Source: Pedobacter schmidteae (GTDB lineage: Bacteria > Bacteroidota > Bacteroidia > Sphingobacteriales > Sphingobacteriaceae). Taken from it: DNA of 64,000 bases. Shown here one piece after another: positions 45,916-54,307 of this stretch. Below the pieces are notes generated by a model that made no database searches, was not told the origin of the DNA, and worked only from the letters and a program-made list of their open reading frames with translations. Position 1 is the first letter of the stretch. Each line of letters starts with the position of its first letter. A program made the position numbers and the translations under genes. The stretch is taken from the NCBI RefSeq assembly GCF_900564155.1, contig NZ_LS999839.1:3717097-3781096 (forward strand). Direction: 5' to 3'.

Positions 45916-46659
45916 ATGAAAGCAGTAATAAAAATATGTGCCTGGGTATTTTCAATCAGTGCCCTTTTAAGCGCCTGCACTAACAAAGATATACCCGGTT
46001 ATGAAAACGATCCCCGTTTGTTTTTTCAGATCCCTGGTAGTGGCAGCATTGCGCTCCGCGATTCTATTATTTATTCTTTCCCGGCTAAGCCAGAAATTAC
46101 CGACCATGATACACTTTGGTTTAGGGCCAACATCATGGGAAATGCTGCTCCTCAAGACAGGGAGATCGGCATTAAAATCAATAAAGAGAAGACTACCGCT
46201 GTGGAAGGCCAGAATTTTAAATTTGAAACTAAAATTTTACCGGCTAATGCTTTTTCGGTTCGTATTCCAATCATAATTTACAAAGCTGGATTAAAGGATA
46301 AATCGGTGCGTTTGGAGATAGAGGTAGCCGAAAATCAGAACTTCAAGATCGGTTTTGAAAGGTATAAGAAGGCCGTGTTTATTTGGGGTGATAAATTTTT
46401 GAAGCCCGATATATGGGACAAATCGAATTATGTAAGTGCTTTTGGAACCTTTACCGAAACAAGGTATGCCTTTATACTGAAAGCATGTAAGATTACTGAG
46501 CTTCCAGACCCAATGAATCTTGCATTGCTTGCCTATTATAATCAGCTCACCAGAGAGGCCTTATTGAACTATAACAATACACCGGGAAATAGTCCATTAA
46601 CGGATGAGCTTGGTGTGGTTGGCTTCCCTGTGTATACAGGTATTGGAGGTAATGGTTAA
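45916..46659 (+). CDS. DUF4843-type surface lipoprotein (locus B)
   Basis: 247 residues with lipobox LLSAC. The Calx-beta-like pattern ANIMGNAAPQDREIGIKIN followed by EGQNFKFETKILPANAF matches DUF4843 and aligns with the locus A counterpart, including the conserved GNxxxxDRxI and EGxxFK motifs. Probably an accessory ligand-binding lipoprotein of the SusCD complex; no catalytic residues seen. 31 bases separate it from the PKD-like gene. Confidence 0.85.
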   Translation: MKAVIKICAWVFSISALLSACTNKDIPGYENDPRLFFQIPGSGSIALRDSIIYSFPAKPEITDHDTLWFRANIMGNAAPQDREIGIKINKEKTTAVEGQNFKFETKILPANAFSVRIPIIIYKAGLKDKSVRLEIEVAENQNFKIGFERYKKAVFIWGDKFLKPDIWDKSNYVSAFGTFTETRYAFILKACKITELPDPMNLALLAYYNQLTREALLNYNNTPGNSPLTDELGVVGFPVYTGIGGNG

Positions 46660-46690
46660 TTGATTTTGTACTTGATCTTAAATTGTTGAG

Positions 46691-48214
46691 ATGAAAAAAT
46701 ATAATTATTGTTTTGCGGTATTAGCTGCAATTGTGTTGTTTTTCTTTGGTTGTACCAAAGATAAGGGCAACTATACCTATGAAAATTTGAGTACCAGCTT
46801 TGTGGATACAGCTGCAATGAAGCGGACTTTTTTTATTAAACAAAATGAAACCGTTGAGCTGGATGCAGTGAATACTCCAACGGCCCCGGGAAATTTAGCT
46901 TATGAGTGGCGCTTGATCCGGGACATTAATACCCCGGATCCGGTAACAGGCGGTTTTTTTAACAAGCAATTGGGCACCAATAAGAAGTTGTCTTATAAGG
47001 TAGTTGATGCACCAGGAAGTTATGTGCTGGTGTTGTATGTAAAGGACAATGCGAATGGCGGTATTACACAAATGATTAAGATGCGATTTACGATTGGCTC
47101 TTATGCATCACCTGGATGGATGGTGTTGCACGGAGATAATTCAAATAGCGATATCAGTATCATCGTGAATAATAAACTGCTGGGGAATCTGTTGCCTGCC
47201 AATACAGACTATGTTCAGCCAAATGTGTTTTCGGAAACCAATGGTACAAAAATACCGGGTGAAGGTGCTAATGTGATTTATATGCCACAAAATTGGGTGA
47301 CGGTATTTACCAAAACGAATCAGGGGGGGTACCGGGTAAGTGCTGATGATCTGCGCATTAAAAATTCTTATAGCGATATGTTTATTAGTCCACTCTCGCC
47401 TTCCGAAATTGAGTATCAGGCTTATGCAGGTTGGAGTTTTAATGAATTGCTCATTAATAAAGGGAGTTTGTATTTTATTCCTCAGCCTACACCTACTTTG
47501 TATAACCAATTTGGCGTAAGGTGTTTTGGTGAAAACTATGTAGCGGCACCTTTTATTGCTAATGTTTTCAGTGTTTCTTATTACGGAGTGATCTATGATA
47601 TGAGTAATAAACGATTCTTATATATTGATTTTCAGAGAAACGTGAAGAAGTTTAAACCATGGACGGGGGCGACTACGGCTAAATTTGACATGAACAATGT
47701 AGGAAAGGAAATGGTTTATGCCGAACATGGTTTTGCTAAGGGATGGTTTTGCGTAATGCAGGATCAGGGGAATCCAAATTCCCGTGAATTGTTTGTGTGT
47801 AATTTTGATAAGACCGATGATGGAAACCGAGGGATTGACCGTATCAGCACCATTAGCAATGCTACTGATCTGAATAATGCAAAATTCTTTGCCTTTGGAA
47901 ATAAGGCCAACGTGATGTACTATGCAACAGATACCAAAATTTACCAGAACAATTATGCTGGTGATTCTCAGTCAACATTACGTTACAACATATCCACATC
48001 GTATCCCGGAAGTGTAATTACAAGTATGAAATTATTGAAGGTAAATCTCCATGCCAATGATGGAAAAGTCCTTTATGTTGCACTTTACAATCCTGCAACA
48101 AAGGCAGGAACGCTCTTACAAATTGATGTGGATGAAGTAAGCGGTGTTTTTGGAGCAATAAAAGCCTATACCGGCTTTGGAAAAATTTCTGGAATGAACT
48201 ATAAAACTAATTAG
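46691..48214 (+). CDS. PKD-like family lipoprotein (locus B)
   Basis: 507 residues. Lipobox FFGCTKDKGNYTYENL is nearly the same as in the locus A counterpart (GCAKDKGDYNYHDIN). PKD/Ig-like N-terminal part (LAYEWRLIRDI, YVLVLYVKDNANG) then a region with GWMVLHGDNSNSDISIIVN equivalent to GWLVLQEQSGGSDISVITT of locus A. Likely surface-exposed; function unknown but evidently part of the cassette. The TlpA gene follows after 7 bases. Confidence 0.85.
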   Translation: MKKYNYCFAVLAAIVLFFFGCTKDKGNYTYENLSTSFVDTAAMKRTFFIKQNETVELDAVNTPTAPGNLAYEWRLIRDINTPDPVTGGFFNKQLGTNKKLSYKVVDAPGSYVLVLYVKDNANGGITQMIKMRFTIGSYASPGWMVLHGDNSNSDISIIVNNKLLGNLLPANTDYVQPNVFSETNGTKIPGEGANVIYMPQNWVTVFTKTNQGGYRVSADDLRIKNSYSDMFISPLSPSEIEYQAYAGWSFNELLINKGSLYFIPQPTPTLYNQFGVRCFGENYVAAPFIANVFSVSYYGVIYDMSNKRFLYIDFQRNVKKFKPWTGATTAKFDMNNVGKEMVYAEHGFAKGWFCVMQDQGNPNSRELFVCNFDKTDDGNRGIDRISTISNATDLNNAKFFAFGNKANVMYYATDTKIYQNNYAGDSQSTLRYNISTSYPGSVITSMKLLKVNLHANDGKVLYVALYNPATKAGTLLQIDVDEVSGVFGAIKAYTGFGKISGMNYKTN

Positions 48215-48221
48215 AAAAAAA

Positions 48222-49343
48222 ATGAAAAATCCATTAAAGCATATGACTACCCTATTGGGTATCTCCCTTTTAAGTTTGCAAAGTTTTGCAGCTAATCCTT
48301 ATTGCACAGTGAAGGGAAAAATCAGCGGATTGACAAAGGACTCCAAAATAATCGTAGCCATTAGTGGGGGCGATCATGGTGCGGATCATCTCATACAGCA
48401 GGCTCCGATAAAAGCCGATGGTAACTTTTCATTTTCGCTTCCTGAAACAGTAGGCAATCAATTGTATGATTTCCGGATTGAAGGCATAAGATCCGCCTTC
48501 AGTTTTGTAGCAGAAAAAGGCGAGGTGGAAATCTCTGCTGATGTTAAGAAGTTTTATGCTGCCGAAATAAAGGGAACGCCTGAAAATAATCGCTGGAATA
48601 ACTATCAAAAATTCATGCTTCAATCCACCATGAAAAGCAATGAAATAAATATGAGTGGCAATAAGTATAGTAGGGAAGAAAAAGTAGCTTTTTTTAATAA
48701 AATCGGCGCGGAGAAAAAGGCCTATGTGGATTCATTAGCTAAAAATTATCCGAATTCTGTGGTCGCCTTATATCTGACTAAGGGACCATTGATGATGATG
48801 AAATACAACGAAATCGATGCCGCTTTAAAAGTTTTTACACCTTATTTCGCTAAACATCCCTATTATATTGCGATGAAAAAGCGTGCTGACGTATTACGTA
48901 AAGTGGCACCGGGTGCAATTGCCCCAGATTTTAATGTTGTTCAGCCAGATGGAAAATCTAAAATTTCTCTGTCCTCATTTCGTGGAAAATATGTGATGTT
49001 GGACTTCTGGGCTTCATGGTGTGTTCCTTGTCGTGCTGAAAATCCTCATACCAGAAAAGTATTTGAAAAATACAATTCACTTGGTTTGGAAGTGATTTCT
49101 TTCTCTTTAGATCATGAAATTAAACCATGGAATGAAGCAATTGCAAAAGATGGTATGATATGGAAACATGCTTCTGACCTGGTAGGTGGGGTAAAATCGC
49201 CCGTTGCGCAACGTTATGGCATTGATGGTATACCAGCTATTTGGATTATTGACCCTAGTGGAAAAATTATCGCGGAAGGATTGAGAGGAGAGGCGCTTGA
49301 CAAATTCCTTGAATCGACTTTTGCATCAAAAACAAAAGGATAA
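48222..49343 (+). CDS. TlpA-like thioredoxin-fold protein, CVPC active site (locus B)
   Basis: 373 residues with signal peptide (LSLQSFAA). N-terminal DUF4369 beta domain (YCTVKGKISGLTKDSKI), helical linker, and C-terminal redox domain with LDFWASWCVPCRAENP and the cis-Pro segment YGIDGIPAIWIIDP. Length and layout are the standard Bacteroidota DUF4369-TlpA type. It lies between the PKD-like gene and the S46 peptidase, 15 bases before the latter, so it is probably co-translated with it. Confidence 0.93.
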   Translation: MKNPLKHMTTLLGISLLSLQSFAANPYCTVKGKISGLTKDSKIIVAISGGDHGADHLIQQAPIKADGNFSFSLPETVGNQLYDFRIEGIRSAFSFVAEKGEVEISADVKKFYAAEIKGTPENNRWNNYQKFMLQSTMKSNEINMSGNKYSREEKVAFFNKIGAEKKAYVDSLAKNYPNSVVALYLTKGPLMMMKYNEIDAALKVFTPYFAKHPYYIAMKKRADVLRKVAPGAIAPDFNVVQPDGKSKISLSSFRGKYVMLDFWASWCVPCRAENPHTRKVFEKYNSLGLEVISFSLDHEIKPWNEAIAKDGMIWKHASDLVGGVKSPVAQRYGIDGIPAIWIIDPSGKIIAEGLRGEALDKFLESTFASKTKG

Positions 49344-49358
49344 AATAATTGATCATAT

Positions 49359-51497
49359 ATGTATAAGAAAACCATTTCAAAATGGTTCCTTCTGCTTGTC
49401 CTGTTGTTGTCTTTCACCGCGCAGTTGCGGGCAGACGAAGGGATGTGGTTGTTGGCGCTATTAAAGCAATACAATGCGGAAGAGCTGAAGGCCATGGGCT
49501 TGAAGATACCCATTGAAAAATTAACAGGTGAAAATGAAGGATCGCTGACTGAAGCGGTAGTGGCTGTTGGTTCGGGCTGTACAGGCTCTTTGATTTCAGG
49601 ATCAGGATTGGTGCTTACCAATTACCATTGCTCTTATGGAGCTATCCAGCAATATATTTCGCCAACTAATGATATTTTTAAAAATGGTTTTTGGGCCGCT
49701 AAACAGGAACAGGAGCTTTCTGTGGGCGACCTGGCCATTACCATCAATAAGAAAATATTGGATGTAACGGCGGAAGTAAAAGCAAATTCCCAGGGAGGCG
49801 CTGATGCTGGCAGTATCAATAAATCGATAGCTGCTGTTTCCCAAAAATATCAGCAGCAGCATCCTGGTTATAAGGTTCTTATTAAGCCTTACAAAAACAA
49901 TACGCTGTTTGTACTTTTCCTGCAATTACAATACAGAGACGTTCGCCTGGTAGGCGTTCCGCCAAAAAATGTAGCCAAATTTGGTGGCGAAACGGACAAC
50001 TGGATGTGGCCACGACAAAGTGCAGATTTTGCTTATTTCAGAGTATATGCTGATAAAAATGGAAAACCGGCCCCCTATTCCAAAAATAATGTTCCTTTAG
50101 TGGTAAAGAACTATTTACACATTTCAACCAAAGGCTATAAAAAAGGCGATTTTGCGATGTCAATGGGGTACCCGGGATTATCAGAGCGAAATGCTACTGC
50201 TGCCCAGATTTGGCAAAAAACACAGGTGTTAAATCCACCGATGATTGCCGTAAGGGCAATAACACAGTCCATTTTGGAAAACGAAATGGAGAAGAGCAAT
50301 GCCATGAAACAGCTGTATGCGGAGAAGTATTCGACCTCGGCCAATTACTATAAAAATGCTGTAGGTATGAACTTTTGGGTGGATAAGTTGCATATCCTTG
50401 ATAAAAAGGAAGCTTACCAAAAGAACTGGATGAATTGGGTAGCACAGGATGAGACCAGGAAAGCAATGTATGCGAATACCTTGCAGGATTTGAAAGCAGC
50501 TATTGAGTCGACAGCCAGGTTTAAGCGTGCTCAAACTTATTATGCAGAGTGTTTTAATACGGGGAGTGGCCTAACCCAATTTTTTTCGGCCTTTGGCATG
50601 GGATTTTATGCCTATCCGGAGAAAAGAAATTCGGAGGGGAGTAAAAACCTGGTGCTTAACACCCGTATGTATTACAATAAAATGGACATGGCTGTCGAAA
50701 AACGAATGGCTAAGGCGATGCTTAAAATTATTAAGGATAGTTTGCCTTCAGACCTGCAACCGGAAATCTTTGCCTTAAAGCATCTTGATACTGATGCACA
50801 GATTGGCCAATATGTGGATGAGGTATTTAAAACTTCTGTTTTTGCTGATTCTGAAAAATTGCAAAAATGGATGAAAAATCCATCAGGCCCCATCAACAAT
50901 GATCCGATTGCTCAATTGATGCAATCAATAGATAAAAAGCAAGGAGAGGTGTCCCGCTTAGCGCAATCAAATTCGGGTAAGATTTCTCAAATTGCGAGTT
51001 CTTATTACAACAGCATTTCAGAATTTAATGGTGGCAGGTACTATCCTGATGCAGATAGAACCGTCCGTCTTTCTTATGGAACAGTGTCTGACCTCGTGCT
51101 GGACGGTAAAGTTATTCCTTTCCAAACTTCCTTAAGCAGCCTGATTGACAAAGCAAATGCAGTTAACCCGGATTATTTTTTAAATAAAGATTTGCAAAGC
51201 CTTTGGGAAAAGAAGGATTTTGGAAAATACGGTATGAATGGGGATATGCCAGTTTGTTTCGTCACCAATGGTGATGTTACAGGTGGCAATTCGGGAAGCC
51301 CTATGATGAATGCGGAAGGACAGCTTATCGGCTTAGTATTCGACTGTAACTGGGAATCGATGACCAGAGAGTTTAATTTTGAAAAAGACCTGCATAAAGT
51401 GATTTGTGTGGATGCGCGTTATGTGCTATTGATCACAGAAAAGTTTTCTGGCACACAAAGAATCATTGGAGAAATTGAACAGGCTAACCGTATATAA
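49359..51497 (+). CDS. S46 family serine dipeptidyl peptidase (DPP7/DPP11 type) with Cys at the S1 position
   Basis: 712 residues with a signal peptide ending near ADEG; periplasmic. The double beta-barrel S46 fold starts with EGMWLLALLKQYN. Triad: His in LTNYHCSYG (usually TNHHC), Asp in RQSADFAYFRVYA, nucleophile Ser in GGNSGSPMM. The residue 18 after the nucleophile, Gly in DPP7 and Arg in DPP11 (position 673 of the P. gingivalis enzymes), is Cys here (LVFDCNWESM), so preference at P1 may differ from both known types. It removes dipeptides from peptide N-termini. A TlpA gene starts two bases after its stop. Confidence 0.92.
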   Translation: MYKKTISKWFLLLVLLLSFTAQLRADEGMWLLALLKQYNAEELKAMGLKIPIEKLTGENEGSLTEAVVAVGSGCTGSLISGSGLVLTNYHCSYGAIQQYISPTNDIFKNGFWAAKQEQELSVGDLAITINKKILDVTAEVKANSQGGADAGSINKSIAAVSQKYQQQHPGYKVLIKPYKNNTLFVLFLQLQYRDVRLVGVPPKNVAKFGGETDNWMWPRQSADFAYFRVYADKNGKPAPYSKNNVPLVVKNYLHISTKGYKKGDFAMSMGYPGLSERNATAAQIWQKTQVLNPPMIAVRAITQSILENEMEKSNAMKQLYAEKYSTSANYYKNAVGMNFWVDKLHILDKKEAYQKNWMNWVAQDETRKAMYANTLQDLKAAIESTARFKRAQTYYAECFNTGSGLTQFFSAFGMGFYAYPEKRNSEGSKNLVLNTRMYYNKMDMAVEKRMAKAMLKIIKDSLPSDLQPEIFALKHLDTDAQIGQYVDEVFKTSVFADSEKLQKWMKNPSGPINNDPIAQLMQSIDKKQGEVSRLAQSNSGKISQIASSYYNSISEFNGGRYYPDADRTVRLSYGTVSDLVLDGKVIPFQTSLSSLIDKANAVNPDYFLNKDLQSLWEKKDFGKYGMNGDMPVCFVTNGDVTGGNSGSPMMNAEGQLIGLVFDCNWESMTREFNFEKDLHKVICVDARYVLLITEKFSGTQRIIGEIEQANRI

Positions 51498-51498
51498 G

Positions 51499-52428
51499 AT
51501 GAAGCAGATATTAAAACTGATATTAATTATTGTTTGTGGCTGGGGATTTAGCAGCGAGGTAAAAGCACAAGCTGCCTATTTGGATAAAATATTTGGGCCG
51601 ATTGTGGATGCAAAGATGCATGGTACGGATACGGTGATGAAGGAAGTTGCTGGTGTTGATTTGAATATTCGTTTAGTGCCTGAGATTATGGCACATCTCA
51701 ATTGGAGACAATTGATTACCGAGTTGATGTTTGCTAAAATGAGAGCCGGGCAATTGAAAGTACGTAATTCGCACACCTGGATAGCTGATTTTGGCAATGC
51801 GATCGAAAATCAAAAATTAAAAGAAGCTTATATAGTAGCTAGCCTTAGTTATTCGGTATCAATGGGAGACATGGTGTCCATTCAAAGGGAAATTAAGGCC
51901 GCTTTGCCTTTGGTCAAAAAACCTGCTAATATTGCCAAAATAAAAGGTTTGAAGCCAAAAATAGATATGGCGATGAATCTTTATAAAACTGCTTTACCGG
52001 GCACGGATATGAGCCAATTTACATTTCAAAATGCGAATGGCGAACAAGTGTCTATTAAAGATTTTAAAGGCAAATTGGTTTTTGTTGACATCTGGAATAC
52101 AGGCTGTAAGCCTTGCATAGCTGAAATACCTTATTTAAAGCATTTAGAACATGAAATGCAAGGCAAAGACATTGTTTTCCTTTCTGTTTCCTGCGATTAT
52201 GATCTAGCATCATGGAAAAGATTTTTGCAGAAACGTAATATGACTGGTCAGCAGTTAATTATGATTGGTAAAAAAGATACGTTTTTTAATAAAATTGGAG
52301 GAGGAGGAATTCCACGTTTCGTGATTTTAGACAAAGAGGGTAAAATGCTGGATTATAACTGTAAACGTCCTTCCAATCCTGTACTGAATATTTATTTGAC
52401 CGAACTACTAAACCAACCACAATCATGA
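51499..52428 (+). CDS. TlpA-like thioredoxin-fold protein, CKPC active site (locus B)
   Basis: 309 residues. I chose ATG 51499, one base after the peptidase stop, because it yields a normal signal (LILIIVCGWGFSSEVKAQ); the longer frame from 51466 overlaps the peptidase. The N-terminal 160 residues are helical and lack the DUF4369 beta domain. The redox domain has DIWNTGCKPCIAEIP, with Gly in place of the usual Trp before the first Cys and Lys in the dipeptide. The cis-Pro segment is GGGIPRFVILD. It overlaps the next gene by four bases (ATGA). Confidence 0.9.
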   Translation: MKQILKLILIIVCGWGFSSEVKAQAAYLDKIFGPIVDAKMHGTDTVMKEVAGVDLNIRLVPEIMAHLNWRQLITELMFAKMRAGQLKVRNSHTWIADFGNAIENQKLKEAYIVASLSYSVSMGDMVSIQREIKAALPLVKKPANIAKIKGLKPKIDMAMNLYKTALPGTDMSQFTFQNANGEQVSIKDFKGKLVFVDIWNTGCKPCIAEIPYLKHLEHEMQGKDIVFLSVSCDYDLASWKRFLQKRNMTGQQLIMIGKKDTFFNKIGGGGIPRFVILDKEGKMLDYNCKRPSNPVLNIYLTELLNQPQS

Positions 52429-53786
52429 GCGTAATGAAAACATATTGCACATTTTTTGCCATGCTATTGGGTTCCTTTCTTAATGTGAAAGCGCAGGAAA
52501 CTGAGATTAAAGGGACTTCAAAAACGACAAAACCTGACTTTGTAAAGCTATTTAGTGTAAAACAGGGCCAAATGGTAGAAATTGCTTCGGTAAAGCCTGC
52601 TGCTAATGGGACATTTGATTTTAAATTTAAACCTACCTATAAGGGCTATTACCTGGTAGGCTTTGGAAATGCAAATAGCGGCACTCAGGACAAGTATAAG
52701 CTGTATGTGCAAGGTAACGATCAGATCAATCTGGACTTGACAGATACATCCTATATCCTTAAGGGTAAAAATAATAAAGAGAATCTGGTATTAGAACAAT
52801 GGTATAAGACTGCTTACAAGCTGGAGCGGAAAACCATTTATTTTAATAGGGGGCCAAGATCGTTTAAGGATTTCTTTCCCATGTTGGAAGAAACGGTTGC
52901 CAAGTCAAAGCCTTTTAGCGCTGGCATCAATACCGGGAATAGTGATTTCGACAGGTTGATGCGTCAAACCATAGCTTATGATCTGGGCTATTATACTTTA
53001 ACCTTACTGTTATATCCTACGGCCTCTAAACCGCATGAAGAAGATTTTACACCATATGTGAAAAACTTTAATGCTGATGACTTTCTTCAAAATGAGGTGT
53101 TGCTTCAGTTTCCCTATGGTTTAAATATGTTGGGGAACCTTGTTTCGTTCAAAAACAAAAACTTAGGCTATGATTTTGATAAAAACGTGCTATCTATTCC
53201 AAATGATCAGCTGAAAGGGGATTATGCATTAACTTATGCGGGATTTGCAAAATCATATAACAAGTACAAGGAAATCGTGGATACCTATGGCAAGTATTTT
53301 ACGAGGGCTGATCAGAAATTGCGTGCTGAATCCATCGAAGCTAAGAACAGTGTATACAAACCTGGTGCTAAAGCATTTAATTTTACCTTTCCTGATGTAA
53401 ACGGAAAGCTGGTTTCTTTAAATGATTTTAAAGGTAAGGTGGTGTTGGTGGATGTATGGGCAACCTGGTGTGGACCCTGTGTAAAAGAGATTCCTTCCTT
53501 AAAAAAACTGGAAGAAGCGTTTCATGGTAAAGATGTTGCATTTTTAAGCGTGTCTGTAGACGACCAAAAGGATAAAGAAAAATGGAGAAAGTTTGTAGCT
53601 GACGAGCAATTGGGAGGCGTACAGCTTCATGCGGGACCAGGCTCAGAAGTTTCAAAGAATTATAAAATTTCAGGGATTCCAAGATTTATGCTTTTTGATA
53701 AAAATGGTAATATTATAGACGTAGATTCGGCTCGGCCAAGTGATCCGAAATTGAAGGAGACATTAAATGAATGGTTGAACAAATAG
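52425..53786 (+). CDS. TlpA-like thioredoxin-fold protein, CGPC active site (locus B)
   Basis: 453 residues; start overlaps the previous stop by four bases (an ATG at 52434 is also possible). Signal peptide ends VKAQ. DUF4369-type N-terminal domain, then C-terminal redox domain with LVDVWATWCGPCVKEIPS and the cis-Pro segment SGIPRFMLFD. Close relative of the last gene of locus A in both domain layout and the VDVWATWCGPC block. It closes locus B; a long hairpin follows 47 bases downstream. Confidence 0.93.
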   Translation: MSVMKTYCTFFAMLLGSFLNVKAQETEIKGTSKTTKPDFVKLFSVKQGQMVEIASVKPAANGTFDFKFKPTYKGYYLVGFGNANSGTQDKYKLYVQGNDQINLDLTDTSYILKGKNNKENLVLEQWYKTAYKLERKTIYFNRGPRSFKDFFPMLEETVAKSKPFSAGINTGNSDFDRLMRQTIAYDLGYYTLTLLLYPTASKPHEEDFTPYVKNFNADDFLQNEVLLQFPYGLNMLGNLVSFKNKNLGYDFDKNVLSIPNDQLKGDYALTYAGFAKSYNKYKEIVDTYGKYFTRADQKLRAESIEAKNSVYKPGAKAFNFTFPDVNGKLVSLNDFKGKVVLVDVWATWCGPCVKEIPSLKKLEEAFHGKDVAFLSVSVDDQKDKEKWRKFVADEQLGGVQLHAGPGSEVSKNYKISGIPRFMLFDKNGNIIDVDSARPSDPKLKETLNEWLNK

Positions 53787-53833
53787 ATTATTTTGAGTTA
53801 TTACAGCTATTTGTATTCGGCGATTCAGTTTAA

Positions 53834-53890
53834 ATATTTCTCATAGTTGCATGGTCTGGTTAAACCTGACCATGCAACTATAAGAAATAT
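53834..53890. terminator. Long hairpin after locus B
   Basis: ATATTTCT, one mismatch, then ATAGTTGCATGGTC pair with GACCATGCAACTAT, mismatch, AGAAATAT, giving about 22 paired bases around an 11-base loop that can itself pair. No U-run follows, so it may terminate, protect the 3' end of the locus B message, or be a structural repeat. It lies just outside the deleted insertion sequence. Confidence 0.6.
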
Positions 53891-54212
53891 AATTTACTCG
53901 TTGTCCAGTCCTGAATTTACTTGTCGTTTTTTGATTAATAATCCTACTGTTTAATTGTGCTTCTTGAGATTCGCTCATTTCTACAGGCCCATTGGAAGGG
54001 TCGGGGCTTAACAATATAGCTAGATTATTTTTATCCAGCCAATTACCTTTAGGTAAGCCATATTTTCGACCGGCAGCTCGCTTGCTCAATAAACCGCTGT
54101 GCACTTTGCTAACAATTTTTTCCTTGGTACCATCATCAGGCCTTCCCCACGGTCTTCTATTAGACAGGGTTACTTTTACTTTTTTTACTGGTTTTGCTTT
54201 CATTTTTGACAT
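53841..54212 (-). pseudogene. Truncated IS3-family OrfA transposase fragment
   Basis: The first about 85 residues are like OrfA of Bacteroidota IS3-type elements: a basic start, RPWGRPDDGTKEKIVSKVHS and the HTH segment SGLLSKRAAGRKYGLPKG. The next residues are short of what I remember of the family, and after ESQEAQLNSRI the frame runs into unrelated sequence and out of the element. OrfB is absent. It is non-functional as transposase. Confidence 0.65.
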
Positions 54213-54244
54213 GCATTAATGACAAGCTATAGCAGGACGAGACA
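53902..54244 (-). mobile_element. Deleted IS3-type element (343 bp) with imperfect terminal inverted repeats
   Basis: Ends TGTCTCGTCCTG (read inward from 54244) and TGTCCAGTCCTG (read inward from 53902) align over 24 bases with 17 matches, including a shared CTTGTC. Between them is only the OrfA fragment. I find no convincing target-site duplication. The element is non-autonomous in its present state. Confidence 0.6.
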
Positions 54245-54245
54245 T
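54202..54245. repeat. 44-base insertion-sequence end, copy 2
   Basis: Identical to and in the same orientation as 39050-39093. Here it includes the transposase start codon and the terminal inverted repeat. The two copies flank locus B. Confidence 0.9.
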
Positions 54246-54254
54246 AACATAGCT

Positions 54255-54293
54255 ACAAAGCGCCGAAGCATTGCACATCCTTCGGCGCTTTGT
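54255..54293 (-). terminator. Hairpin terminator of the hydrolase operon
   Basis: ACAAAGCGCCGAAG and CTTCGGCGCTTTGT form a perfect 14-bp stem with an 11-base loop, starting 15 bases after the stop of the last minus-strand gene. The following bases on that strand are not U-rich, but the stem is strong. Confidence 0.65.
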
Positions 54294-54307
54294 GAAAATG
54301 ATGTGGT

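Larger units (their letters stand above)
53787..54307. other. Region between locus B and the hydrolase operon
   Basis: 521 bases holding, in order, a long hairpin, a deleted insertion sequence with a transposase fragment, and a second hairpin that ends the minus-strand operon. Nothing else coding is supported. Confidence 0.7.

Noticed and set aside
39050..54245. 44-base repeats as prophage or integrative-element attachment sites
   Set aside because: No integrase or tRNA is present, and one copy contains a transposase start and terminal inverted repeat, so an insertion-sequence end explains them better.
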